Below are positions 41,856-50,627 of a stretch of 64,000 bases of DNA, piece by piece. The DNA is from Priestia abyssalis (GTDB lineage: Bacteria; Bacillota; Bacilli; Bacillales; Bacillaceae_H): assembly GCF_002019595.1 (NCBI RefSeq), contig NZ_KV917369.1, forward strand, positions 4,666,624 to 4,730,623. Reading direction: 5' to 3'. The notes beneath the pieces are model-generated. The model made no database searches and was not told the origin of the DNA. It saw only the letters and a program-made list of their open reading frames with translations. Both the position numbers and the translations under genes were made by a program. Position 1 is the stretch's first letter; each line of letters begins with the position of its first letter.

Positions 41856-42428
41856 TTATTGATTTACTTTTACCATAGATGGACGAATGATTTTGTCCTT
41901 TAGTTTATAGCCTTTTTGGAATTCTTCCACCACTGTATTCGGTTCAAATGAAGCTTCCTCCACTTGCATGACCGCTTGATGTTGATATGGATCGAAAACT
42001 TGACCGACTGCTTCAATCGCTTCTAATCCTTCTTTTTGAAGGGCTTCAAGAAGCTGACGGTACACCATTTCCATTCCTTGCAGCACAGACTTCAACTGTT
42101 CATCTTCTGTATCCACTTTTAACGCTCTTTCAAAATTATCAAGAGCCGGTAATATATCCGTTACTAAGCTTTGCGCACGATACTTTTGTGCAGCTTCAGC
42201 ATCTAAACGAGTACGACGGCGGAAATTATCGAAGTCGGCTTGAAGACGCAAATAGCGGTTTTCTTCTTCCTCAAGCTTGGCTTTCAGTTCTGCCAATTCT
42301 TTTTCTAAAGGATTAACCTCTTCCATCTGTTCACCTTCCGCTTGCTGATCTTGCACATGCTCCACTTCTATTTCTTCGCTTTGTACTTCTGTTACATGTT
42401 CTTCTGTCGTTTGCTTTTCGTTTGTCAA
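41856..42428 (-). CDS. grpE: Nucleotide exchange factor GrpE
   Basis: GrpE releases ADP from DnaK. The GTG of the longest frame is part of the ribosome binding site GGGAGGTG, so the TTG at 42428 is the start, giving 190 residues. A long acidic N-terminus is followed by a coiled coil (EKELAELKAKLEEEENRYLRLQADFDNFRRRT) and a beta domain with VGQVFDPYQHQAVMQVEE and KGYKLKDKIIRPSMV. It is 234 bp behind hrcA; that gap has no gene. Confidence 0.97.
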   Translation of the reverse strand: MTNEKQTTEEHVTEVQSEEIEVEHVQDQQAEGEQMEEVNPLEKELAELKAKLEEEENRYLRLQADFDNFRRRTRLDAEAAQKYRAQSLVTDILPALDNFERALKVDTEDEQLKSVLQGMEMVYRQLLEALQKEGLEAIEAVGQVFDPYQHQAVMQVEEASFEPNTVVEEFQKGYKLKDKIIRPSMVKVNQ

Positions 42429-42662
42429 CGAATTCACCTCCCTTTAGTAATACAAACATTTTTTCCGCTCCAATGAACGAGCAAGATTCCTGCCTTTACA
42501 AGGAATAAATGACCATTCATTAGAGCTAAATTAGTTTAACGCCCCATCAGCCTAACATATAAAGGCTGCCATGAGACTATATTTTATTAGCAACAAGATT
42601 ATGAGTGATAAAACGAGGCGATTGATTTATCCACTTCTGCCCGTTAACCAATATAACCTCAC

Positions 42663-43694
42663 CTATTTATTTTGATACAACCTTGTTAAGGCATTTGATA
42701 AATCGGATGAAATAAGCTGAAGCAAACTAATGATACGGGAATATGGCATCCGGGTCGGTCCTAAAATCGCCACCGTTCCAAGCTGCTCATCTCCAATTGT
42801 ATAGCTTGCAGTAATTAAGCTGCAATTTTCCATTTCACTTACTTCATTTTCCCGTCCGATTTTCACATCAATCCCGACTTTATTTCCACGCAATAACTGA
42901 TACAATTGCTTCTCTTGCTCCATCATCCTTAAAAGAGATTGGATTTTTCCTACATCATGGAACTCAGGGTGGCTCAACATATTTGTTTTTCCACCGATAA
43001 ATGCCTTTTCATCGGTTTTCAACTGCAATGCATTTTGCATCATTAAGAAAAGATGCTCATAATTGGTAATATGCGTTCTAAGCAGCATTGCCACTTCTTT
43101 ATACATCTTATCCTTCAATTCCGTGATGGGGACACCTGCCAGGCGTTCATTTAAAATGGTGACCATTTTTTCAATATCAGACGGATTAACAGAAGAAGGC
43201 AGCGTCAATGTTTTGCTTTCTACATGTCCTGTATCTGTCACGATAATAGCCACGGCAGTTTCAGATGATAAAGGAATCATCTGGATTTGCTTTAATTTAT
43301 GATTCACCACTCTCGGTCCTAATACAATCGATGTTAAGTTTGTCATTTCCGACAAAATTTGCGCAGATTTCTGAACAATGGCTTCCAATTCTACAATATG
43401 TTCAGCAAACACCGATTTAATTTTAGTCGTATCAGAAACAGTCAGCAATTGCGGTGATAATAAATGATCCACATAATAACGATAGCCTTTCTCTGAAGGA
43501 ACTCGACCTGAGGAACTATGTGTCTTTTCAATAAACCCCAATTCTTCCAGGTCTGCCATTTCATTTCGAATGGTAGCAGAGCTGAAATTGATTTCTTGTT
43601 TTTTAGATAAGGTTCTTGATCCGACAGGTTGTGCAGATCGAATAAAATCATCAACAACGACTTGTAAAATCAATAATTGTCGATCTGTAAGCAC
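42663..43694 (-). CDS. hrcA: Heat-inducible repressor HrcA
   Basis: HrcA represses class I heat-shock genes by binding CIRCE. The 343-residue protein has an N-terminal winged helix (PVGSRTLSKK, FSSATIRNEMADLEELGFIEKTHSSSGRVPSEKGYRYYVD), a central dimer domain and a GAF-like domain (GTVAILGPTRMPYSRIISLL). The GTG start has AGAGGTGAT. It heads hrcA-grpE-dnaK and sits just after its own operator. Confidence 0.97.
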   Translation of the reverse strand: MLTDRQLLILQVVVDDFIRSAQPVGSRTLSKKQEINFSSATIRNEMADLEELGFIEKTHSSSGRVPSEKGYRYYVDHLLSPQLLTVSDTTKIKSVFAEHIVELEAIVQKSAQILSEMTNLTSIVLGPRVVNHKLKQIQMIPLSSETAVAIIVTDTGHVESKTLTLPSSVNPSDIEKMVTILNERLAGVPITELKDKMYKEVAMLLRTHITNYEHLFLMMQNALQLKTDEKAFIGGKTNMLSHPEFHDVGKIQSLLRMMEQEKQLYQLLRGNKVGIDVKIGRENEVSEMENCSLITASYTIGDEQLGTVAILGPTRMPYSRIISLLQLISSDLSNALTRLYQNK

Positions 43695-43709
43695 ATGTCA
43701 TCACCTCTG

Positions 43710-43736
43710 TTAGCACTCATCTATCGCGAGTGCTAA
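43710..43736 (-). promoter_or_regulatory. CIRCE operator
   Basis: A perfect CIRCE: TTAGCACTC, nine bases, GAGTGCTAA. It lies between the hrcA promoter and ribosome binding site and is the only copy in the window. HrcA binding here represses hrcA-grpE-dnaK at normal temperature. Confidence 0.97.
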
Positions 43737-43746
43737 ATCTATTAAT

Positions 43747-43775
43747 AAATTACCAAATCACTTTGGCAATGTCAA
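43747..43775 (-). promoter_or_regulatory. Candidate sigma-A promoter of the hrcA operon
   Basis: On the minus strand a consensus TTGACA, a 17-bp spacer and TAATTT lie immediately upstream of CIRCE, the expected order. The -10 match is modest. Confidence 0.6.
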
Positions 43776-43778
43776 CGA

Positions 43779-44918
43779 TTAGATTACACCAATAAAGGCC
43801 TGAAATACTTCATTCCCGAGAAATCTTCCTTGGCGCGTTAAATAAAAGCATTCCTCGTTTTCTGTCAGTAAACCCTTTTCCATTTGTTCATGCACTTGTT
43901 CACCAAACACATTCTTTAGTTCTACGCTGTATTTTTGTTTGAAAGTCCGTTTAGAAACACCTTCCTTTTTGCGAAGTCCTAAAAACATCTCTTCTTCCAT
44001 CATTTCCGTTTTCGTGACTTCATGCTCTTCCATGTAAGCAAACCCGTTTTGTGAGACGGTGTCAATGTATTTATTGATAGGTCCGATATTGGCTCTTCTT
44101 ACCCCTTGAACATACCCGTGAGCTCCCGCTCCAATTCCGTAATATTCTTCATTGTTCCAATACGTCAAGTTATGCCTGCTTTCAAAACCATCCTTTGCAA
44201 AGTTGCTGATTTCATACTGTTTGAAACCGTGTTTCTCCATTTGCATCATCAATTCATCATACATTTTTGCTTCTATTTCCTGAGGGGGAACATTCAATTT
44301 CCCTCTTCTCATCAAATTATAAAAAACTGTTTTCGGTTCGATGATTAAAGAATAAGCTGACATATGGTCAATATCCAGCTCAAACGCTTGTTGTAAGGTA
44401 TCGGAAAAATCTTCCATTGTTTGTCCTGGTAAACTGTACATCAAGTCAAGACTGAGGTTTTGAAACCCCATTTCTCTTGCTCTCTGGATGGTTTTGACCG
44501 CTTCATTCTTCGTGTGAACACGCCCGATACCCTTTAAGAGTTCATCGTTGAATGTTTGTACTCCAATGCTTAAACGATTAACCCCATATTCTTTTAATAG
44601 CTGAAGTTTTTTCTCTGTCAGTTCATTTGGATTGGCCTCGAATGTAAATTCTCCATTTTCTTCTAACGAAAGGTGGTTACAGGTCATTTCCAGAAACTTA
44701 TCTAACTGTGATTCCGTCAGTGCCGTCGGAGTGCCCCCTCCTACAAAAATACTTTTCAATCTATTCTGCCCATGTTTTTCAACCGTGTTTTTCATTTCTT
44801 GTTCCATTGCATTTAAATAGTCATCAACAGGCTGATTATCAAAAAATACCTTATTGAAATCACAGTAATGGCAAATATGATGACAAAACGGAATATGCAA
44901 ATATGCGGCTTGTACCAT
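43779..44918 (-). CDS. hemW: Radical SAM heme chaperone HemW
   Basis: The 379-residue protein has the radical SAM motif CHHICHYCDF (CxxxCxxC) near residue 12, GGGTPTALTESQL near 61, and GVNRLSIGVQTFND near 116. This short HemN-like group (B. subtilis YqeR, once called HemN) lacks features needed for coproporphyrinogen oxidase and is better seen as HemW, which inserts haem into respiratory enzymes. ATG with AAAGGTGTGAGG. It lies between lepA and hrcA, as in B. subtilis. Confidence 0.92.
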   Translation of the reverse strand: MVQAAYLHIPFCHHICHYCDFNKVFFDNQPVDDYLNAMEQEMKNTVEKHGQNRLKSIFVGGGTPTALTESQLDKFLEMTCNHLSLEENGEFTFEANPNELTEKKLQLLKEYGVNRLSIGVQTFNDELLKGIGRVHTKNEAVKTIQRAREMGFQNLSLDLMYSLPGQTMEDFSDTLQQAFELDIDHMSAYSLIIEPKTVFYNLMRRGKLNVPPQEIEAKMYDELMMQMEKHGFKQYEISNFAKDGFESRHNLTYWNNEEYYGIGAGAHGYVQGVRRANIGPINKYIDTVSQNGFAYMEEHEVTKTEMMEEEMFLGLRKKEGVSKRTFKQKYSVELKNVFGEQVHEQMEKGLLTENEECFYLTRQGRFLGNEVFQAFIGVI

Positions 44919-45031
44919 TTACCTCACACCTTTTTTTCGATTTATTTAGAAAAGCTTAGAACTCCTGAATATTTCCCAAGTACTGTTTTTTTACTGCCTT
45001 GAAGGATTTCACTCGAAACATCAATGGACAA

Positions 45032-45072
45032 GGGCGGCTTGAAGGAGGAGAATCTCCCCCTTCAAGCCGCCC
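45032..45072 (-). terminator. lepA terminator
   Basis: 19-bp arms starting GGGCGGCTTGAAGG and ending CCTTCAAGCCGCCC, with one mismatch and a 3-nt loop, lie 7 bp after the lepA stop codon. Confidence 0.75.
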
Positions 45073-45078
45073 TTAGGA

Positions 45079-46926
45079 TTACTTTTTACTATTGCTGTCG
45101 TCCATTTTTAGAACCGCCATAAATGCCTCTTGAGGCACCTCGACTGATCCGACCTGTTTCATACGTTTCTTACCTTCTTTTTGTTTTTCAAGAAGCTTAC
45201 GTTTACGGGAAATGTCCCCTCCGTAACATTTTGCCAATACGTTTTTACGCATTGCCTTAATCGTTGAACGCGCCACGATTTTTTGGCCGATCGCTGCTTG
45301 AATCGGAACTTCGAATTGTTGACGCGGAATAAGATCTTTCAATTTTTCCACAATTACTTTACCGCGTTCATAAGCCGAATCGCGATGGACAATGAACGAA
45401 AGCGCATCGACTTGCTCAGCGTTCAATAAAATATCCATCTTCACTAATTTTGATGTTTTATATCCAATCAGCTCATAGTCAAAAGAAGCATAGCCTTTTG
45501 TGCTTGATTTTAGCTGATCAAAGAAATCATATACAATTTCCGATAAAGGAATTTCATAGATAATGCTGACGCGATTTTCATCCAAATATTGCATTGTGAT
45601 GAAGTTTCCGCGTTTCTTTTGACACAATTCCATGACGGTCCCTACATAATCGTTCGGAACCATAATCGTTGCTTTCACATACGGTTCTTCAATATGATCA
45701 ATTTTTTGCGGATCTGGCATATTAGATGGGTTATCGACCGCAATCTTCTCTCCATCCGTTAAAAAGACATCATAAATTACACTTGGAGCCGTCGTAATCA
45801 AGTCAATATTGAATTCACGTTCAATACGTTCTTGAATGATTTCCATATGCAATAGACCTAAAAATCCACAACGGAATCCAAAACCTAAGGCTTGTGACGT
45901 TTCTGGTTCAAATTGTAAAGCTGAATCATTTAATTCCAGCTTCTCCAACGCTTCACGTAAATCATTGTATTTGGCTGTATCGATTGGATATAAGCCGCAG
46001 AATACCATCGGATTCAATTTACGGTAACCTGGAAGCGGCTCTGCCGCTCCATTTTTTGCATGCGTAATGGTATCCCCGACGCGTGTATCGCCGACATTTT
46101 TAATGGCTGCTGTCAAGAATCCTACATCTCCGACTGTCAATTCATCTCTTAGAGTCGTCTTTGGTGTGAATACACCGACTTCCGTTACTTCAAATTCTTT
46201 TCCAGTAGCCATCATTTTAATTTTATCGCCTACTTTAACCGTACCTTCTACAACGCGAATGTAGGCTACAACCCCACGATAAGCATCATATAAAGAGTCA
46301 AAGATTAACGCTTTTAGCGGACCTTCCGGGTCTCCACTTGGAGCTGGTACTTTTTCAACGATTTGTTCTAGAATCTCTTCAATACCGATTCCCGCTTTTG
46401 CAGAAGCAAGCACCGCTTCTGATGCGTCAAGCCCAATGACATCTTCCACTTCTTGCCGCACACGCTCCGGGTCTGCGCTCGGCAAGTCAATTTTATTGAT
46501 GACGGGTAAAATTTCCAAATCATTATCCAGTGCTAAATATACGTTCGCCAATGTTTGAGCTTCAATTCCTTGTGCTGCATCTACAACAAGAATTGCTCCT
46601 TCACAGGCAGCAAGGCTTCGAGACACTTCATATGTAAAGTCGACGTGTCCCGGTGTATCTATTAAATGAAAAATATAATCATTTCCGTCCTTCGCTTTAT
46701 AATTAAGCTGAACAGCATTTAATTTAATCGTAATTCCCCGTTCACGCTCTAAATCCATGGAATCCAAAAGCTGGGCTTTCATTTCACGTTGCGTCAACGC
46801 ATTCGTTTTTTCTAAAATACGATCTGCCAGTGTCGATTTTCCATGATCGATATGGGCGATAATCGAGAAGTTACGAATTTTAGATCGTCTTTCTAATCTT
46901 GATTCTTTATTCATCACATATTTCAC
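45079..46926 (-). CDS. lepA: Elongation factor 4 LepA
   Basis: This ribosomal GTPase is active in translation under stress and in initiation or 30S biogenesis. The 615-residue protein has G1 AHIDHGKST, G2 RERGIT, G3 DTPGH and G4 NKIDLPSA. Domains II, III and V have EF-G-like sequence, and the LepA-specific C-terminus contains KCYGGDISRKRKLLEKQK. TAGGAGTG lies 7 bp before the ATG at 46926; a second in-frame ATG is 12 bp on. Separated from yqxA by a terminator. Confidence 0.98.
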   Translation of the reverse strand: MKYVMNKESRLERRSKIRNFSIIAHIDHGKSTLADRILEKTNALTQREMKAQLLDSMDLERERGITIKLNAVQLNYKAKDGNDYIFHLIDTPGHVDFTYEVSRSLAACEGAILVVDAAQGIEAQTLANVYLALDNDLEILPVINKIDLPSADPERVRQEVEDVIGLDASEAVLASAKAGIGIEEILEQIVEKVPAPSGDPEGPLKALIFDSLYDAYRGVVAYIRVVEGTVKVGDKIKMMATGKEFEVTEVGVFTPKTTLRDELTVGDVGFLTAAIKNVGDTRVGDTITHAKNGAAEPLPGYRKLNPMVFCGLYPIDTAKYNDLREALEKLELNDSALQFEPETSQALGFGFRCGFLGLLHMEIIQERIEREFNIDLITTAPSVIYDVFLTDGEKIAVDNPSNMPDPQKIDHIEEPYVKATIMVPNDYVGTVMELCQKKRGNFITMQYLDENRVSIIYEIPLSEIVYDFFDQLKSSTKGYASFDYELIGYKTSKLVKMDILLNAEQVDALSFIVHRDSAYERGKVIVEKLKDLIPRQQFEVPIQAAIGQKIVARSTIKAMRKNVLAKCYGGDISRKRKLLEKQKEGKKRMKQVGSVEVPQEAFMAVLKMDDSNSKK

Positions 46927-46983
46927 TCCTACTAAAACTCAACAAGCATATACACTAGGGTAAATTATATCATTACCATACAA

Positions 46984-47009
46984 CCAATGTCATTAGAAAA
47001 TGACATTGG
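46984..47009 (-). terminator. spoIIP-yqxA terminator
   Basis: CCAATGTCATT and AATGACATTGG form an 11-bp perfect stem between yqxA and lepA, 54 bp after the yqxA stop. Confidence 0.7.
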
Positions 47010-47062
47010 CTCTTTCGTCGCCCTTTTCGATTGTGCTAAAGCCTGATGTCCATTCTTCATCG

Positions 47063-47383
47063 CTATTGGCCAACTGCCTTGTTGATGGCGGAATGAATCA
47101 TATCTGCAAACCTTCTTCCAAATGAAGAAAAAAAGTTAAAGGCCTTATGTTCTTCCAACTTTTGCTGCTTTTCCTGTAAATCTGTCGTTCTCACTCTTGA
47201 ACCCAGCACAGACGCTTCTACTTCCCCTTCTTTCGTTTTGGAAACCGTAAAGGCACTTGAAAAATCGGGATCCTTATACCCCTTCATCTTAATCATCCCG
47301 TCATTTGCCAACTGCATGCCCAGCAATACTCCAAACAATAATATCGTCGTCAACATGAAGGTTTTCATCATGAACTTAACCAT
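47063..47383 (-). CDS. YqxA-like protein (DUF3679)
   Basis: A 106-residue protein with an N-terminal membrane anchor (MMKTFMLTTILLFGVLLGMQLA, about 5-26) and a polar outer part (NDGMIKMKGYKDPDFSSAF). It follows spoIIP by 77 bp, as yqxA does in B. subtilis. Function is unknown; an envelope role in sporulating cells is suggested by the neighbour. ATG with AAGGAGT. Confidence 0.82.
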   Translation of the reverse strand: MVKFMMKTFMLTTILLFGVLLGMQLANDGMIKMKGYKDPDFSSAFTVSKTKEGEVEASVLGSRVRTTDLQEKQQKLEEHKAFNFFSSFGRRFADMIHSAINKAVGQ

Positions 47384-47460
47384 CTTGTACTCCTTTAACG
47401 AGACGCTTCTTACTAATCAGTATGGACGTTTCTTCATGAAAACATTACCTGTTAAAACAA

Positions 47461-48657
47461 TTATTGTTTAGATTCCACTGTTCCATTTACTTTTTCCGCT
47501 TCCCAATAATATTCGCTAAAGATGTCCGCGACCGCTTCAGCCGTCCGGTTCAATTCCTCAAAGGAGTTATCGACTCCCCCAAATTCAAACAAGATTGCCT
47601 TTTGTGACAAATCTTGATTGAACTTACCGTTCGTCCCTTTTCCTCTTTTCGTAAATACCCCTCTGCTCAAGCCCGGGTACTTTTTATTGATCAAACTATG
47701 AAGATCTTTCGCCAATTTCTCATTTCGTTCGTAGTCTGCATTTTCCCCTCCGATGACAAAAGCAATTTTTGCATAGTCTTTCCCGTTTATAGCAACCGTC
47801 GTCGCTTCTCTCCGGTTTGCATCGCGATGAAGATCAAATAAATACTGCAAATCACGATTAGAAGCAAGAGCGGATTGAACGACCTCCCGGGAAGCGGCAT
47901 AAGATTTCGAAAAGTTCCAGCCTTTTTGCTTTAACTTCTGAGTCATATCCTCCACATTTACTTGTGATCCAATTCCTCGTTCTGTCAGTTCCTCCGCCAA
48001 CTTTTTCCCGACCATCGTGACGTTAACTTTCGAGTGATAGGCGGCATCAGGATCGGTCACCCCTTTTAAATGGGGTAAATATGATTCACTGCTATGACTA
48101 TGATAAATAAAGACGACATTTTTACCATTTGTCGATAAAGCTGGTGGTTGGACTGGCCCCTTTTCTCCAGCAGGCTTGTCCAACTCTAAATTTTGAATGC
48201 TTGCTTCTCTCTCTGCCATCAATACTTCTAAAGGAGGTGCCGATTCATATGGAATGGTCGTATAATCCAACCCTTCTTCCGCCACAATGATTTCACTGTC
48301 AAAATGATAAAAGCCTGGAAGTTCATTTCCAAGCAGACTTCTCGGATCATCCAAATTGACCCGTGTTGCAAATTGAAATAGCTCATTGAAATATCCCGGC
48401 GAAGGAATATCCGGTGAGAGCGCCTGTTTGAAGTAATGATTTTCATACGAAAATAAATGTACAAATGAAGAAATGGATAACTCGTCCGTTACTTCCCCCA
48501 AGGAAGAGGAAGAAATTCGATATTGAGGCTTTAGGGATGTGAGCATCCCGACCATTACAAATAGCATGACTAACCCTAGTACGAATACAATAATCAATTT
48601 ACGGATGATAGCTCCGTTTACTGAGACAATTACTTCACCCGGCCGCCCGAATTTCAT
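47461..48657 (-). CDS. spoIIP: Stage II sporulation protein P (SpoIIP)
   Basis: SpoIIP is an amidase and endopeptidase that thins septal peptidoglycan for engulfment with SpoIID and SpoIIM. The 398-residue protein has an N-terminal membrane anchor (KLIIVFVLGLVMLFVMVGML, about 16-35). The C-terminal amidase domain has the zinc-ligand motifs VVFIYHSHSSESYLP near residue 175 and FDLHRDANRR near 277, and the catalytic-acid region FEFGGVDNSFEEL near 365. The ATG follows AAAGGGTGAG. Gene order gpr-spoIIP-yqxA is that of B. subtilis. Confidence 0.95.
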   Translation of the reverse strand: MKFGRPGEVIVSVNGAIIRKLIIVFVLGLVMLFVMVGMLTSLKPQYRISSSSLGEVTDELSISSFVHLFSYENHYFKQALSPDIPSPGYFNELFQFATRVNLDDPRSLLGNELPGFYHFDSEIIVAEEGLDYTTIPYESAPPLEVLMAEREASIQNLELDKPAGEKGPVQPPALSTNGKNVVFIYHSHSSESYLPHLKGVTDPDAAYHSKVNVTMVGKKLAEELTERGIGSQVNVEDMTQKLKQKGWNFSKSYAASREVVQSALASNRDLQYLFDLHRDANRREATTVAINGKDYAKIAFVIGGENADYERNEKLAKDLHSLINKKYPGLSRGVFTKRGKGTNGKFNQDLSQKAILFEFGGVDNSFEELNRTAEAVADIFSEYYWEAEKVNGTVESKQ

Positions 48658-48736
48658 GTTCTCACCCTTTCAAAGCTTCTCTGTACCATGTATATGTACA
48701 AGCCTTGTTGAATAGAACCCATGAAAAACGAAACAA

Positions 48737-48762
48737 AAGCGGCATGGGTTACCTGCCGCTTC
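48737..48762 (-). terminator. gpr terminator
   Basis: AAGCGGCA and TGCCGCTT pair over TGGGTTACC, 20 bp past the gpr stop. T-rich sequence (TTTTGTTTC) follows on the minus strand. Confidence 0.65.
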
Positions 48763-48782
48763 GGTTATGTGAATGAATCTAT

Positions 48783-49901
48783 TTAGTGAGTGTATGCTCC
48801 TATGTTGTCTTGATCGACTTCATGATGCAAAGCAGCATTCAACCCGCTTGCTACCACATTGGCCATATCCTCAATAAACATATCCACTTCTTTTGGTGTG
48901 ACCATTAAATTGTGCCCCAAAGGAGAGAGAACTTCATGAATAAGGCGTCGCTTTTCCTCATCCGGCAATGTTCCAATTAATCCAAGGTAGGTTTGACGCT
49001 GCTCAACTTCTGGTAAATCCTCGTCTGTCAGCGTCTTTTTCTCGCCAAATATCATACTCGACGGCACAAGAGCTTTAGACGGCTTGCCTTGTTCTTTCAT
49101 CTCGCGGCCAAAGTGCTTCAAGATGAAATCAATTGTATCACTCGTGATGGAAACTGCGTCTACTACTGTCGGTATTCCAAGCGCGATAACAGGAATTCCT
49201 AAAGTTTCATAACTAATTTCTTTGCGCTTGTTTCCCACACCTGACCCTGGATGGATACCTGTATCCGAAATTTGGATGGTGGCATTTACCCGTTCAAGGG
49301 AGCGGGCTGCAAGGGCATCGATTGCAATGACAAAATCAGGTTTTGTCTTTTGGACCACTCCAAAAATGATGTCACTTGTTTCAATTCCTGTTAGTCCCAT
49401 GACACCCGGAGCGATAGCACTGACTGGACGAAAACCGTCTTGGACATCTTGAGGATCCAATTCAAATAAATGTCTTGTGATTAATAAATTCTCAACGGCC
49501 ATTGGCCCAAGAGCATCTGGTGTTACATTCCAGTTCCCTAAACCGACCACAAGACAGCTTGCTTGGTCAGAAATACCCAGTTGTTTAATAAAATGGTGAA
49601 GCTCTTTTGCCAGCACTTCTTCCATCGTTTGTTGCATATCCGTATCCTGCTGGCGAATTCCCTGGGCTTCAAGAGTCAAATATTGTCCTTTCTTCTTATT
49701 AATCGTTTGGGCCCCCTGCTCGGTAATCTCCACAGAGGTTACTTTAATGCCCTGTACATTTCTCTCCTTCACAATGACTCCTTCAATATGGGCGCGCTGC
49801 TGTGTCTTTTTCTTCTCATTTTCCTGAATCGTCATTTCATGGGCTTCGACTGCTAAATCTGTACGAACACTGTATCGACTTAAATCTAAATTTTGTTCCA
49901 C
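48783..49901 (-). CDS. gpr: Germination protease Gpr
   Basis: Gpr degrades small acid-soluble spore proteins on germination. GTG at 49901 follows GGGAGGAAGGATT and was chosen over the frame 48 bp earlier, giving 372 residues. The start EQNLDLSRYSVRTDLAVEA resembles the B. megaterium zymogen, whose short N-terminal propeptide is removed near SVRTDL. SCLVVGLGNWNVTPDALGP, TGIETSDIIFGV, AIDALAARS and DTGIHPGSGVGNKRKE are conserved. Confidence 0.96.
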   Translation of the reverse strand: MEQNLDLSRYSVRTDLAVEAHEMTIQENEKKKTQQRAHIEGVIVKERNVQGIKVTSVEITEQGAQTINKKKGQYLTLEAQGIRQQDTDMQQTMEEVLAKELHHFIKQLGISDQASCLVVGLGNWNVTPDALGPMAVENLLITRHLFELDPQDVQDGFRPVSAIAPGVMGLTGIETSDIIFGVVQKTKPDFVIAIDALAARSLERVNATIQISDTGIHPGSGVGNKRKEISYETLGIPVIALGIPTVVDAVSITSDTIDFILKHFGREMKEQGKPSKALVPSSMIFGEKKTLTDEDLPEVEQRQTYLGLIGTLPDEEKRRLIHEVLSPLGHNLMVTPKEVDMFIEDMANVVASGLNAALHHEVDQDNIGAYTH

Positions 49902-50122
49902 AATCCTTCCTCCCAGTCTAATATGTATTATCCTTAATGTGTGCTGCAATCCGCTCTTATTCCCATAGAAATATTTACTAATATTTCTGCAGTAGCTATT
50001 TTTTCACTTTCCTCGTACAATGATTAAGTACGGAAAAACAACAGCTGTTGAAAAGGTATTTGTATTCTCACCTATTCATCACCTGTTCATGCATCCTATC
50101 CATATATGTTTGTATAAAATGC

Positions 50123-50166
50123 ATGTTCAAAAAAAGAGTCCAAGTTTTTCCCGGACTTTTTGGACA
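50123..50166. repeat. TTCAAAAAGTCCGGGAAAAA repeat, short copy
   Basis: The minus strand reads ATGTCCAAAAAGTCCGGGAA and then AAACTTGGAC before TTTTTTTGAACAT. This is a short hairpin version of the 38107 element. The other parts of the 397-bp gap 49902-50298 are AT-rich leader sequence of gpr and the rpsT promoter. Confidence 0.5.
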
Positions 50167-50194
50167 TCCTTCAAAAAATCATCTCGATATTCTA

Positions 50195-50223
50195 TTGCAT
50201 TCTTTTTATTGGTTTGATAGAAT
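50195..50223 (+). promoter_or_regulatory. Candidate sigma-A promoter of rpsT
   Basis: TTGCAT, a 17-bp spacer and TAGAAT, ending 75 bp before the rpsT start. Confidence 0.6.
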
Positions 50224-50298
50224 ATCATGTGTTCTAACTGTAAAAAATGTCGAGTTTAACATAATCTCGATTTTTAGCAATTTCGGGAGGTGAAATAG

Positions 50299-50565
50299 AT
50301 GCCAAACATTAAATCTGCGATTAAACGCGTAAAAACTAGCGACGCTCGTCGTGCACAAAACGCTCAAGTTAAATCTACAATGCGTACTGCAATCAAAAAG
50401 GTTGAAGCATTAGTAGCAAACAACGATATCGAGAACGCAAAAGCTGCTTTCTTAGTAGCTTCTGAAAAATTAGACAAAGCTGCTCGTAAAGGTCTTATCC
50501 ACAAAAACGTTGCTGCTCGTCAAAAATCTCGTTTAGCTAAACAAGTTAACGGATTATCAGCATAA
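50299..50565 (+). CDS. rpsT: 30S ribosomal protein S20
   Basis: The 88-residue basic protein MPNIKSAIKRVKTSDARRAQ ends in ARQKSRLAKQVNGLSA and is full length. GGGAGGTG lies before the ATG. S20 is an early 16S-binding protein. It is transcribed against its neighbours gpr and holA, has its own promoter, and ends in a strong terminator. Codon use looks optimised (many GCT, AAA and CGT codons). Confidence 0.98.
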   Translation: MPNIKSAIKRVKTSDARRAQNAQVKSTMRTAIKKVEALVANNDIENAKAAFLVASEKLDKAARKGLIHKNVAARQKSRLAKQVNGLSA

Positions 50566-50566
50566 T

Positions 50567-50600
50567 AAAAAACGCTTCTCCATCTGGAGAAGCGTTTTTT
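50567..50600 (+). terminator. rpsT terminator
   Basis: 15-bp perfect arms AAAAAACGCTTCTCC and GGAGAAGCGTTTTTT with an ATCT loop begin 2 bp after the stop codon; they can also end holA from the other side. Confidence 0.92.
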
Positions 50601-50627
50601 ATTATGCTGACTTTCTTTTATCCCGTA

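Noticed and set aside
43779..44918. Annotation as coproporphyrinogen III dehydrogenase HemN
   Set aside because: The short length and the CHHICHYC start fit the HemW subgroup, which does not have that activity in studied members.
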